64,000 bases of DNA from Desulfamplus sp. (lineage in GTDB: Bacteria > Desulfobacterota > Desulfobacteria > Desulfobacterales > Desulfobacteraceae), in the NCBI GenBank assembly GCA_015231615.1, contig JADGBE010000010.1, forward strand, positions 1 through 64,000, read 5' to 3'. Under the pieces are notes generated by a model. It was not told where the DNA came from. It ran no database searches and saw only the letters and a list, made by a program, of their open reading frames with translations. Of this stretch, positions 1 through 8,496 are shown piece after piece; positions within the stretch are counted from its first letter, which is position 1, and each line of letters opens with the position of its first letter. The translations under genes and the position numbers were made by a program.

Positions 1-217
1 CACTCTTTCATCAAATAACCCAAAGGCCACCCGACATCATCAGGTATTAGCTACACTTTCGCATAGTTATCCCTAATTCAAAGGTAGATTATCTACTCGT
101 TACTCACCCGTGCGCCACTCTACTCGGCGGTGCAAGCACCACCTTTCTCGTTCGACTTGCATGTGTTAAGCACGCCGCCAGCGTTCATTCTGAGCCAGAA
201 TCAAACTCTACAGTTTT
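1..217 (-). rRNA. rrs: 16S ribosomal RNA, 5' part (runs off the left edge)
   Basis: On the minus strand the universal 16S 5' sequence is plain: AGAGTTTGATTCTGGCTCAG reads from 209 leftwards, followed by the GAACGCTGGCGGCGTGC block, the ACATGCAAGTCGAACG block and GGCGCACGGGTGAGTAAC. Only about the first 215 nt lie in the window. The mature 5' end is set about 8 nt upstream of AGAGTTTG by analogy with E. coli, so it is approximate. The V1 stem (GGTGGTGCTTGCACCGCC) and the GAGTAGAGTGGCGCACGGG context resemble Desulfobacterales as I remember them. The gene is transcribed away from the window, and its promoter and leader lie at 218-426. Confidence 0.97.
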
Positions 218-240
218 TTCTAAACTCTATTTACATCTAT

Positions 241-261
241 AATCTATCAAATAGATAGATT
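241..261 (-). other. hairpin in the 16S leader
   Basis: A perfect 8-bp inverted repeat (AATCTATC / GATAGATT, 5-nt loop) lies in the AT-rich leader about 25 nt upstream of the mature 16S end. It has no T-tract, so it is not a terminator. It could be a local leader structure near the 5' processing site. True 16S processing stems pair with sequence 3' of 16S, which is outside the window. Confidence 0.4.
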
Positions 262-312
262 GTATAGACATATTTCTTACATAAACTTCCTAAAAACTAT
301 AATCACTAACCA

Positions 313-326
313 GTTTTCAAAGATCA
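313..326 (-). promoter_or_regulatory. rrn leader boxA-like antitermination element
   Basis: The minus strand reads TGATCTTTGAAAAC about 100 nt upstream of the mature 16S end. This matches the boxA element of bacterial rRNA leaders (the TGYTCTTTGAAAACT form), which recruits NusB/NusE to make rRNA transcription terminator-resistant. It lies downstream of both the predicted promoter (398-426) and the intrinsic terminator (334-385). Confidence 0.65.
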
Positions 327-333
327 AAATAAC

Positions 334-385
334 AAAAAAATCATTGGGGATAAGTATATAACTACATAGATACTTATCCCCAATG
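334..385 (-). terminator. strong intrinsic terminator between the Hsp70 operon and 16S
   Basis: Perfect 16-bp inverted repeat (342-357 with 370-385, arm CATTGGGGATAAGTAT) with a 12-nt loop. On the minus strand it is followed by A and then seven Ts (340-334), a textbook Rho-independent terminator. It would end transcripts of the Hsp70 operon that stops at 541. It also sits just downstream of the predicted rrn promoter, so transcripts from that promoter would pass through it too. Nothing else is seen between 427 and 540. Confidence 0.85.
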
Positions 386-397
386 AAGTATTTAGAC

Positions 398-426
398 AAT
401 ATACAGTAACTCAAAACTCATGTCAA
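398..426 (-). promoter_or_regulatory. sigma70-type promoter for the rRNA operon
   Basis: On the minus strand TTGACA (426-421), a 17-nt spacer and TATATT (403-398) form a near-consensus sigma70 promoter. The start point would be near 391, only a few bases before the terminator hairpin. Orientation and strength fit the 16S gene about 175 bp downstream. No other promoter of similar quality was seen between 217 and 540. Confidence 0.65.
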
Positions 427-540
427 TCTTTTTAATTATATTTTTTAAAATTGTTCTTAATTCTTTATTTGATAGTGCCAGAAGAAATTTTAATAAAACT
501 TAGCTTGGCTTGTAACGCTGTTGGACAACGCTTAACCACT

Positions 541-3402
541 TTAAAATTCTTTTAGAATAAGTCCATGGGGAAGAGATTCACCATAAAGCATAACCTTTTC
601 ACAAGATTCTATCGGCGTAATTTTTTGAATCGTTGTTAAATATGAATTATCGGCTTTCATCTGTTCAAGCCATGAAATTATCACAGCAGCTAAATCATCT
701 CCGATATCTCTTGTCCTATCTCCTGTTTTTCTACATATCTGAGTAACTGTTGAAATAATCGGGGAATTAAGCGGGAGTTTCCATTGAATCTTTAATAGTT
801 TATGTATCCAATTTTCCACCTCTTTAGCTGGAACCACTCTGTCAACCGAACCATACAGTAATTCTCTTGATCCAATTCTTGATAATACCCAAAAAAGCTG
901 TTTTTGAGTTGTATCCGTCTTTAAGTTAGGAATCAATTTTTTCGCTAAAGATATTTTATCCTTTACAAGCAATCTCTCCATATTTGCGGCAGCCATCCAT
1001 ATCTCTGTCATTTCTTGGGCGGAGCATGTTTTTTTTGCATTACGGCTGCTGTCAGATAACAAATAGGGTGTAATATTTTGAAAAAAAAGACGCTGCTGTC
1101 CGGCACTCAATCCACCTGCCATCCTTCTGCAAAATATCCACCACTCCAAAGCATTTTGTTTATATTTAGGAAATACTAAACCTGTCAGATAAATTTTCCA
1201 TAATTGCCTTATCCGCTCTTCATCAAAAGCATCGCCAAACCCGGGACGAATACAAAAACCAGTTAAATTAAGCCATCTTACCTCATGCTCCGGGCTGATT
1301 TTTCTAAAATCACTATTTTTAATAAGGCAGTCAGCAGCAGCTCGTAAAAAAGATAGTGACCAGCTATCTTTTTTTTTATCAATCAAATTTTCAAGCTGTT
1401 TGACAAGCATCTTAATATCATGATTTTGCGTAAATCTATTTTCTATTAACAAGCAGGCATCTTCTACAAGAGCATTGTCAAAAATTTCACTATCTTCAGC
1501 CTCACCTTTTAAGTTATCACGAAGTTGAAATTGTAATTTCCATCTATGATTACTTATATTTGAACGGCACCATATTGCTAAAGTTCCCATCTCTGTATAT
1601 TCAGGCTCAATAGTTACTGGAACATAGCTTTTTTCCCCTTTTTTTCCAAATCTGATTACTGTTTGGAGAGGCATCATTGGTGTTAGTGTATCATCAATAT
1701 CAATAATATCGCCGCTTGTATCGCCGGAACGAAAACTTGAACTAAATATATTAAACACTACAGGTTGATTTGTAATAACTTCAAATTTCATTTTGGGAAG
1801 GTTTATAGCAGTTCCTTCATCAAGACCGCGCTCAACAATGCAGATTGCTTGATTAATCTCTTCTCTCTCAATTCCAATATAGTAGCTTCTGGGACTTCCG
1901 CTTCCAACTTTGACTCCTGTTCCATGCTTAACAAGTCCATAATAAGATGCTCCAAGTGCAACAGAGAGATCAGGTGATGGATTTTCAAGTATCTTTGGCA
2001 GATCAAAGTTATCAGATGAAAACCACTTTCTGATAGCACTTCTGATCCGCTCCTGCACAAGTTTAGGTTTTAAAGAGCCTCCGTTAAATAAAATAAGATC
2101 AGGCATAGGCTCTTTCCCGAGTATTGATTTAATGTTTTCTCTATGTTTTTCTAAAAACCAACCAATATGGCGCGTAATTGCCGGTTCTTGCTCGTAGGGA
2201 AGCCCAAACTCTGCAATAGCCCTGCCCCTTTTTTTTTCAATATCTTTTGATGGTTCAACATCAGGAAAAAAACCATTGCACAAGATATTTTCAAGCTCAT
2301 CTTTTGTTAAATCTGCTGCCAATGTTCCAGCAATTAAAGAGCTTCCCTCTCCTTTTATGGTGATTCTAACTTTATTGCTTTGTTTATTACTATTCTTGCT
2401 GCTAACTTCATGATTCAAAATTGTTACTTCATTAAATCTGCTTTCTGAAAGATTTTTTTCACCATTTTTTTCATTTAAAATTTTTTCTTTAGCAGCTCTG
2501 CATTTATGACATAAAGTTTTCCATTTATCAGCGTTTAATGGCTCTTTTTTCGTAAATTTAGAATCAATAAATTTTGCAAGTGCAAGATCAATATTATCAC
2601 CGCCGAGAATAAGGTGATCACCAACTGCAAGCCTTTCAAAACCAGGGCTTCCTTTAACATTTTTAAGCGAAATTAATGTAAAATCAGTAGTGCCTCCGCC
2701 GACATCGCAAACCAAAATAAGATCATCAGGCTTAACATGCTCCTGCCAATCATATTCATGCAAAACAAGCCAGCTGTAAAATGCTGAAAGAGGCTCTTCA
2801 AGAAGTGTAATTTGTTTTCCAAAGCCTGCTTCCCTTGCCGCCTCTAAGGTGAATTCGCGGGCAGCTTCATCAAAAGAGGCTGGGACTGTAACTACAACAT
2901 ACTGATTCTCAAGAAAGTCATCTTCATCTTTTACAAAGTGGTTCCAAGCCTTTCTAATATGCCTTAGATATTCTGCTGCAGCTCTAACAGGGGATATTTT
3001 TTCAACATTTTCTGAACCCCACGGCAATATTTTTGCCTGACGATCTGCCCGTGCATGACATAGCCAGCTTTTTGCAGAAGAGACAAGCCTTGATGGAACC
3101 TGCGAGCCATGTTCGCGTGCAAAAGTACCTGCAAACATATCATTTTCTCGTTTCCATGGGTGGGTAATAGACTCTTTTGAAATATCATATTCTCCAGGAA
3201 TATATAAAAATGATGGAAGAACAGAAACTGTTGAAAATTCTCCAGCTCCAATTAATTGTGGAATTTTGAATATTTTAATTGATTTGACTTTCTGCTGATA
3301 AGTTAAATTTTCTCGTATCAAACTCATATCTATATAAGATACAGCAGAGTTGGTTGTTCCAAGATCAATGCCTATAACATAACGTCTATCATTAAAATCC
3401 AA
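541..3402 (-). CDS. Hsp70 family protein with a long C-terminal extension
   Basis: Hsp70-type chaperone ATPase of 953 aa, against about 640 for DnaK. The N-terminal actin-like ATPase shows phosphate-1 (VIGIDLGTTNSAVSYID, from residue 9), phosphate-2 (CDVGGGTTDF, about residue 231) and the adenosine motif (ILFNGGSLKPKLV, about 440). A short beta region follows (around YVPVTIEPEYTEMGTL). The last 300 or so residues are alpha-helical and Trp-rich and do not look like the DnaK lid; I recall this as the DUF3731 type, not checked. Start is TTG with AGGAG 6 nt upstream. It follows a second Hsp70 (3585-5600) and a DUF2760 gene in one operon and ends before a strong terminator. Partner and substrate are unknown; no J-protein or GrpE gene is adjacent. 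Confidence 0.9.
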   Translation of the reverse strand: MDFNDRRYVIGIDLGTTNSAVSYIDMSLIRENLTYQQKVKSIKIFKIPQLIGAGEFSTVSVLPSFLYIPGEYDISKESITHPWKRENDMFAGTFAREHGSQVPSRLVSSAKSWLCHARADRQAKILPWGSENVEKISPVRAAAEYLRHIRKAWNHFVKDEDDFLENQYVVVTVPASFDEAAREFTLEAAREAGFGKQITLLEEPLSAFYSWLVLHEYDWQEHVKPDDLILVCDVGGGTTDFTLISLKNVKGSPGFERLAVGDHLILGGDNIDLALAKFIDSKFTKKEPLNADKWKTLCHKCRAAKEKILNEKNGEKNLSESRFNEVTILNHEVSSKNSNKQSNKVRITIKGEGSSLIAGTLAADLTKDELENILCNGFFPDVEPSKDIEKKRGRAIAEFGLPYEQEPAITRHIGWFLEKHRENIKSILGKEPMPDLILFNGGSLKPKLVQERIRSAIRKWFSSDNFDLPKILENPSPDLSVALGASYYGLVKHGTGVKVGSGSPRSYYIGIEREEINQAICIVERGLDEGTAINLPKMKFEVITNQPVVFNIFSSSFRSGDTSGDIIDIDDTLTPMMPLQTVIRFGKKGEKSYVPVTIEPEYTEMGTLAIWCRSNISNHRWKLQFQLRDNLKGEAEDSEIFDNALVEDACLLIENRFTQNHDIKMLVKQLENLIDKKKDSWSLSFLRAAADCLIKNSDFRKISPEHEVRWLNLTGFCIRPGFGDAFDEERIRQLWKIYLTGLVFPKYKQNALEWWIFCRRMAGGLSAGQQRLFFQNITPYLLSDSSRNAKKTCSAQEMTEIWMAAANMERLLVKDKISLAKKLIPNLKTDTTQKQLFWVLSRIGSRELLYGSVDRVVPAKEVENWIHKLLKIQWKLPLNSPIISTVTQICRKTGDRTRDIGDDLAAVIISWLEQMKADNSYLTTIQKITPIESCEKVMLYGESLPHGLILKEF

Positions 3403-3481
3403 ACTTATCTCCTATCAGTTCCTTTTATCCCTTGCTTTTTGCAAATATACTTTCAGCCATCTGTTCTATTTTTCTTACTCA

Positions 3482-3514
3482 TTCTTACCTATTTAGTAAA
3501 AATGATGAAAACTT
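3482..3514. repeat. 33-bp intergenic repeat, copy 1
   Basis: Lies in the 182-bp gap between the two Hsp70 genes. It matches 33159-33191 at 29 of 33 positions. The second copy has a perfect 7-bp inverted repeat (TTCTTAC / GTAAGAA), decayed here to GTAAAAA. The rest of this gap holds nothing recognisable. Confidence 0.55.
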
Positions 3515-3584
3515 CCTGATTCGCAGAGTATGCCCGAATTAACTTTAAATTATTGTTTAGTTCTTTAAAGCTAACATCTCTAAG

Positions 3585-5600
3585 TTACTCTTTTCCTCTT
3601 ACATTCAGCTCTAATCGCCACTTTCTATCATCGTCTCTTGAATATGCCCAAAACTCAACGGTTCCGACTTCTGTTACCTTAACCTCAAAAGTAACTGGAA
3701 TAAAGCTCTCATTACTACCTTCAAGCATAGTCTCAATAGAGGTCATCTCAACAATATCCATATCTTCCCAGTCGTCAATCACACTGCCGACTAAATCTTC
3801 ACGTCTTGTAGATGATGTCATAATATCAAATTTCACATTTTCACCAACAACAAGATTAAACAGCCTCTCTTTGCACTCTGCACAAATTCCCTCTTCCATA
3901 CCAAAAGGAGCTATGCAAAGTGCCCTTGTCGGCATAGGAATACCTGGAACAGACGGCATAGAGGCTTCAATTGCCATATAGTATGATTTTCCAAGCCCGC
4001 CTCTGATTTTAATTCCATCACCTCTTACAGCATTTCCATAATAAGCTGCACCGCGTGCAACAGAAAGATCAAAATCTACAGCTTCAATTTCACGGATTTC
4101 TCTATTTTCAACAGATTCAGATCCCACTTTGTATTCTTTATTCCATTTTCGTAAAATCTCCATAACTCTGGTTCTAATCAATGGAGATTTCATAACTCCG
4201 CCGTTAAACAGCACAGCAGTCGGCAATATAGGATTTCCCTTTTCATCGCGGCCGGTTGAAATAAATTTTGCAAGATGACGGGTAATTGCTGGATCAGCTT
4301 CATAAGAGAGACCAAACTCTTTAATACCAGATATATTTGATGATTTGGGTTTATCTTTTAAATCGCATAACGGAAAAAATCCATCAATAACTATTTTTTC
4401 AATATCTTGAAGCGAAATATTTTGTTTGATAGTCCCTTTAATCAAACCAGAACCCCTGCCAAGAATGGTTATTTGATATTCTGTTGGAACATTATTTTCA
4501 AAATTTGGAGGCTCATTTAACGACTCTATTTCACTACTTGATAAATTTTTAGTATTATTTTGTAAATCACTTGCCAAAAGAGTCTCTTTTGCCTTTCTGC
4601 ATGAATGTACAAGCGATCTCATCTGCCAAGAATCTAATTTTCTGTTATTCTCTTTTAATCTTGCTGCCATAAAATATGAGAGTGCAAAATCAATGTTATC
4701 ACCTCCGACAAGAAGATGATCTCCAACTGCAATTCGCTCTAATTCAAGAACCCCTTTTTCACCTTCGTTGACCTGAATAAGGCTAAAATCGCTTGTTCCA
4801 CCACCAACGTCGCAAACAAGAATGACATCTCCTTTTTTAACATTTCTTCGCCATTTATCCCCTGATTTATCAATCCATGAATAGAATGCGGCTTGTGGTT
4901 CTTCAATTAAAACAATATCTTCAAGACCAGCAAGTTTAGCTGCTTTAACAGTAAGTTCGCGGGCAACCGCATCAAATGAAGCTGGAACAGTCAAGTAGAT
5001 AGTCTGATTCTGAAGCTCACAAGAGGGATCAGAATTTGCCATTTCATAATTCCACGCATCTTTTATATGTCTTAAAATAGCACAAGAAGCCTGAACAGGC
5101 GAAATTTTTTCAATATTGTTAGTTGTGTCCCATGGAAGAATAGGGGCTTCACGATCAACGACTTTATTGCAAAGCCACGATTTTGAAGATGATATAAGTT
5201 TATTTGGAACTTCCGCCCCTCTCTCTCTTGCAAATTCTCCAACAGAGAGGAAATTCTTATAACTATCAGGTGTTGAGCTGCTTGAACTTGATTCACTTGA
5301 CCAAGATAATTTTAATGACTCATTTTCTATTTCATGCCCATCTTTGATATATATAAATGAAGGTAAGGCATCTCGTTTATCAACCACACCTAAACCCGTA
5401 AGTTGTGGAATTTTAAAAACTTCTATTTCACAAGGTTCACGTTCAATGCTATCCGATATTTGACTATGTTTTCTATCAACACTCTCTTCAGCTTTTTCTT
5501 TTTCACAATCTTTATATCTATCTGAGTAGGCAATAACACTGTTAGTAGTTCCAAGATCTATTCCAACAATATAACGGGCATTTTTCACTGCAAACTCCAT
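3585..5600 (-). CDS. Hsp70 family protein lacking the helical lid
   Basis: Second Hsp70-type ATPase, 671 aa. It has IVGIDLGTTNSVIAYSD from residue 11, CDVGGGTSDF (phosphate 2) and the adenosine motif VLFNGGVMKSPL. It is clearly paralogous to the 953-aa neighbour along the whole ATPase domain and the following beta region (FIPVTFEVKVTEVGTVEFW aligns with YVPVTIEPEYTEMGTLAIW). It stops just after that region, so it has neither a DnaK-like lid nor the neighbour's long C-terminal extension. A Ser/Glu-rich insertion (SSESSSSSSTPDS) lies in the N-terminal lobe. ATG start with a weak ribosome site. Probably co-transcribed with the DUF2760 gene upstream. The pair may act as a heteromeric chaperone (inference). 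Confidence 0.9.
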   Translation of the reverse strand: MEFAVKNARYIVGIDLGTTNSVIAYSDRYKDCEKEKAEESVDRKHSQISDSIEREPCEIEVFKIPQLTGLGVVDKRDALPSFIYIKDGHEIENESLKLSWSSESSSSSSTPDSYKNFLSVGEFARERGAEVPNKLISSSKSWLCNKVVDREAPILPWDTTNNIEKISPVQASCAILRHIKDAWNYEMANSDPSCELQNQTIYLTVPASFDAVARELTVKAAKLAGLEDIVLIEEPQAAFYSWIDKSGDKWRRNVKKGDVILVCDVGGGTSDFSLIQVNEGEKGVLELERIAVGDHLLVGGDNIDFALSYFMAARLKENNRKLDSWQMRSLVHSCRKAKETLLASDLQNNTKNLSSSEIESLNEPPNFENNVPTEYQITILGRGSGLIKGTIKQNISLQDIEKIVIDGFFPLCDLKDKPKSSNISGIKEFGLSYEADPAITRHLAKFISTGRDEKGNPILPTAVLFNGGVMKSPLIRTRVMEILRKWNKEYKVGSESVENREIREIEAVDFDLSVARGAAYYGNAVRGDGIKIRGGLGKSYYMAIEASMPSVPGIPMPTRALCIAPFGMEEGICAECKERLFNLVVGENVKFDIMTSSTRREDLVGSVIDDWEDMDIVEMTSIETMLEGSNESFIPVTFEVKVTEVGTVEFWAYSRDDDRKWRLELNVRGKE

Positions 5601-5707
5601 CTATTTATATGAGTGTAGCCTTTTTGCATTTTCATTGAAAATCTCTACAATACAAAGGTTGCACTATGTTTATATTTATTATCTTAATTTTTTAACTCTA
5701 TTTTAAT

Positions 5708-6529
5708 CTATTCAATCTCAACTTCAGCAGGAGAAATAATTGATGAATCAAGAACATCAGACAATTTTGGAATCTCTTTTTTTCCTGCTTTCCAACCCTT
5801 GTGCCTTAAAATGCCTTTAAATGGAGGCTCTCCAGATACATTACCAGTAAGTTTTATAGAGTCTGGATCAAATCCAATAGGAATTTCAACAATCTCCCCC
5901 TCTTCTTTTGTCAAAACTGGCTGAGGCGATAGATATTTTTCAACACTCTTTTTGCAATCTTCTTGAATGCTTCGCACAGCAGCACCAATTTGAGCATCAT
6001 CGTAGAGGCTTAAATCTTCACTGAAAAAATCAAGAATACGTCCTTCACGCTGAAGAACTGATAGAAAATGGAGAAACATACGGCGTTGACGTTCCTGCTC
6101 TATTTTTTGATCTGCATAATCTTTTTTCTCTTCAGCAATTACAGATTGAGATATGGCAGTATGATAAGGCTTTGAGGATTTGTTTGAAAAAGATGTTTCT
6201 GATGAAAACAGCGATGATAATGAAAATTTCATAATAAACCAAAGTACAATAGCAGAGATAAGAAAAAGAGCTGAAGTTGCTGGAACAATCCAGATAAAAA
6301 AATTATCCAATAAAAGATTGAGATTTTTTACAACATCTGCAAGGCTTTGCATAACAATTTCAATATTAGCTCCCGGAATAACGAGCTTCATGGTAGCTTC
6401 TGATGTCATACTAAAAGCAATTTGATTAAGAGCAAAATAGAGTGCTAAATTAACTAATGTCATCAATAAAACCATAAAAAGAGTTATGACCATTAAAGAT
6501 TTTAAGGAATATGTCTTTGAAATATCCAA
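5708..6529 (-). CDS. DUF2760 family membrane protein
   Basis: 273 aa. Two N-terminal hydrophobic segments (about residues 12-35 and 78-103) flank a roughly 45-residue loop. A cytoplasmic domain follows with FLSVLQREGRILDFFSEDL, AQIGAAVRSIQEDC and the end motif FKGILRHKGWKAGKKEIPKL, which I recognise as DUF2760. Such proteins are commonly encoded next to Hsp70-like genes in deltaproteobacteria, and that holds here: it is the first gene of the Hsp70 operon. Start is TTG with GGAG 9 nt upstream. No biochemical function is known to me; a membrane anchor or regulator for the two Hsp70 proteins is inferred. Confidence 0.75.
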   Translation of the reverse strand: MDISKTYSLKSLMVITLFMVLLMTLVNLALYFALNQIAFSMTSEATMKLVIPGANIEIVMQSLADVVKNLNLLLDNFFIWIVPATSALFLISAIVLWFIMKFSLSSLFSSETSFSNKSSKPYHTAISQSVIAEEKKDYADQKIEQERQRRMFLHFLSVLQREGRILDFFSEDLSLYDDAQIGAAVRSIQEDCKKSVEKYLSPQPVLTKEEGEIVEIPIGFDPDSIKLTGNVSGEPPFKGILRHKGWKAGKKEIPKLSDVLDSSIISPAEVEIE

Positions 6530-6587
6530 AATTTTATCTCTCCTATTTCTGTTTTTTTTGTCTTATTAACAAGTTTTTAGGCAATAC

Positions 6588-6623
6588 AAAAAAAATAACC
6601 ATATCAAAATAGATATGGTTATT
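6588..6623 (-). terminator. intrinsic terminator after the ComEA-like gene
   Basis: Perfect 12-bp inverted repeat (6594-6605 with 6612-6623, arm AATAACCATATC) with a 6-nt loop. On the minus strand a run of eight Ts (6595-6588) ends it. It lies 67 bp after the stop of the helix-hairpin-helix gene. Confidence 0.8.
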
Positions 6624-6689
6624 GATAATAACACAAAATTTATAATTATCAAGTATCAGGGAGGAGGTAGCATTTATAGCTATCTTGTA

Positions 6690-7109
6690 TTAATCACTCA
6701 CAACTATTACATCTTTATTAAGCTCAAAGATTTTATCACCTATCCCCTTTACATTCTTAATATCTTCGGGTGCTTTAAATTCACCATTTTCTTCACGATA
6801 TTTTACAATTGCAGCAGCATATTTAGGCCCTACTCTTTTAAGGACTGAACTAAGTTCTATTGCAGTTGCTTTATTGATATTTATTCTTCTTATAGATTTA
6901 GTATCAGATTTTGGAGCTTTTTCTTCTTGTTTTACATCTTTTTCTTCTGTTTTAACTTCATTAGCCTTTACTTCACCTTCAGCTTTTACCTCAACAGATT
7001 CTTTTGATTTATCATCAGTTTTTTTGTCATCAGATGCAGAGAGTAAAGGTGCAAAGAAAAATACTACAAACAGAGTAATAAATACTGCAAAGACCTTCTT
7101 TGTAAACAT
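6690..7109 (-). CDS. ComEA-like helix-hairpin-helix exported protein
   Basis: 139 aa. Signal peptide (FAVFITLFVVFFFAPLLSAS), a charged Lys/Glu/Asp-rich linker (residues about 26-75), then a C-terminal helix-hairpin-helix pair (ININKATAIELSSVLKRVGP and FKAPEDIKNVKGIGDKIF). This is the ComEA architecture, whose HhH domain binds DNA in the periplasm during uptake. In non-transformable bacteria such small proteins are often of unknown role. ATG start with GGAGAAATGTC upstream. It stands alone with its own terminator. The comF-like gene at 57148 is the only other competence-related gene in the window. Confidence 0.8.
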   Translation of the reverse strand: MFTKKVFAVFITLFVVFFFAPLLSASDDKKTDDKSKESVEVKAEGEVKANEVKTEEKDVKQEEKAPKSDTKSIRRININKATAIELSSVLKRVGPKYAAAIVKYREENGEFKAPEDIKNVKGIGDKIFELNKDVIVVSD

Positions 7110-7311
7110 GACATTTCTCCTTCAAACTTAAATGGTTAGCAAATAACTACACAATAACTTAGATAAAAAACTATAACTAATTCTATAAAGAACTTTAAAA
7201 GGTATCCCTTGCTACTTTAGAATTAGGTATTATAAACCATTAATAAAATAAATTGTCAATTTGAAAAATGGCACAAGTCATTTTTATGTTATTATATCAA
7301 CAATAGGAGTT

Positions 7312-7368
7312 CCTGCAAAACTTGAATTGACCCTTTGATTTTACTGGATAAAAAATGGGTTTTGAAGG
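7312..7368 (-). repeat. 57-bp palindromic element, copy A (inverted)
   Basis: Ends are CCTGCAAAAC and GTTTTGAAGG, imperfect inverted repeats 57 bp end to end. The internal ATCCAGTAAAATCAA core is on the minus strand, opposite to the other three copies (10604, 17710, 52431). It occupies part of the gap 7110-7394; the rest of that gap is AT-rich and shows nothing else. Confidence 0.75.
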
Positions 7369-7394
7369 AGGTCAAATATAAACAAAAGAGTGAA

Positions 7395-8483
7395 TCATCT
7401 TAAATATTTCAATTTCTTCCTATCTTCTTCTAAAACTTCGTACCACCCATTTTTTAGATTGTATTTAGGCTGAAAACCAAGTTCTACCTGTATTTTTTTA
7501 CCGTCAACAGCAATATTTTCCATCAATTTATTGATAATAGAGGCTACTTTCTCAATATTTTCATGTTTATATTTACAAACAATATTAGAAAAAATTTTAA
7601 GGGGTTTTTCAGGAATTTTGAATATTTTTACATCTACAGAAATAGCATTAGCAACAGCTCTAACAATATCCTCAAGAGAATGGATAGCTCCATCAGTTAG
7701 GTTATATATTTTGCCAGCCGCCTCAGGATGAGTTGCAGCAAGAATGGCTCCCGTAACCACATCTTTTTCATGTATAAGTGTCCTATTAACAGAACAACCT
7801 TTTGAATTAACAGGAATACAAAAAAAACCCTTCCTGACAGCCATGATCAATCTCAAGTAGTTGCCCGTTACCCCACTACCATATACTGATGCAAGACGTA
7901 GAATAGTTACGCAAGGATAAGAGTATTGTTCAGCAAGAAGTTTAGTTTTTGCGTATATAGTCAAAGGATTTACAGGTGATGATTCATAAAATATTTGTTT
8001 ATTTGAATCTAAAAAACTTGGTGAATCTGAGCAATCTTTTGAATTTACACCATAAACGGATATTGTGCTAAAGAGTATAACCCTTTGAACACCTGCTATC
8101 AATGCAGCATCAACAATGTTTTTTGTTCCAATAACATTAACATCATAATATTGCCCATACATAGATGGATGAGGGTTATTGATATGAAGAATTGCGGCAA
8201 GATGAAAGATATAATCAACACCTAACACTGCATTAGAAACAGATTTGTAATCTGTTATATCACCAAAAAATATTTCAATATTTTGGTGGAGCATTTGGGA
8301 AATAGTTGTTTGTGTGGATAGAGAGATAGGAGTTGAAGAGGTAAAAAGTGAAGATATTATTGAGTCTAAATTAGTTGTCTTATCTCTTAAAAAGAGTCTT
8401 ACTCTGAATTTTTGTTTTAATAATTCTGGCACCAAAACTTGACCAATTTTACCAGTCCCCCCTGTTACCAACGCTATTTTCAT
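7395..8483 (-). CDS. NAD-dependent epimerase/dehydratase (extended SDR)
   Basis: 362 aa from the chosen start. Rossmann motif VTGGTGKIGQ at the N-terminus, active-site region with Ser (LFSTISVYG) and the catalytic YAKTK (Tyr-x-x-x-Lys), then a substrate-binding C-terminus. Enzymes of this family interconvert or dehydrate nucleotide sugars; the exact sugar cannot be read from sequence. The frame is open 19 codons further upstream, but those codons overlap the preceding glycosyltransferase gene, and MKIALVTGG is the natural start. Downstream of two GT2 genes, so it likely serves glycan synthesis. Confidence 0.85.
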   Translation of the reverse strand: MKIALVTGGTGKIGQVLVPELLKQKFRVRLFLRDKTTNLDSIISSLFTSSTPISLSTQTTISQMLHQNIEIFFGDITDYKSVSNAVLGVDYIFHLAAILHINNPHPSMYGQYYDVNVIGTKNIVDAALIAGVQRVILFSTISVYGVNSKDCSDSPSFLDSNKQIFYESSPVNPLTIYAKTKLLAEQYSYPCVTILRLASVYGSGVTGNYLRLIMAVRKGFFCIPVNSKGCSVNRTLIHEKDVVTGAILAATHPEAAGKIYNLTDGAIHSLEDIVRAVANAISVDVKIFKIPEKPLKIFSNIVCKYKHENIEKVASIINKLMENIAVDGKKIQVELGFQPKYNLKNGWYEVLEEDRKKLKYLR

Positions 8484-8496
8484 AAAATTACCATAA

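Noticed and set aside
342-385. 16-bp hairpin as an rRNA processing stem
   Set aside because: Both arms lie in the leader and are followed by T7; 16S processing stems pair across the gene.
3553-3981. 142-codon plus-strand reading frame opposite the second Hsp70 gene
   Set aside because: Entirely antisense to the strongly supported Hsp70 gene, Ser/Thr-rich low-complexity translation, no ribosome site.
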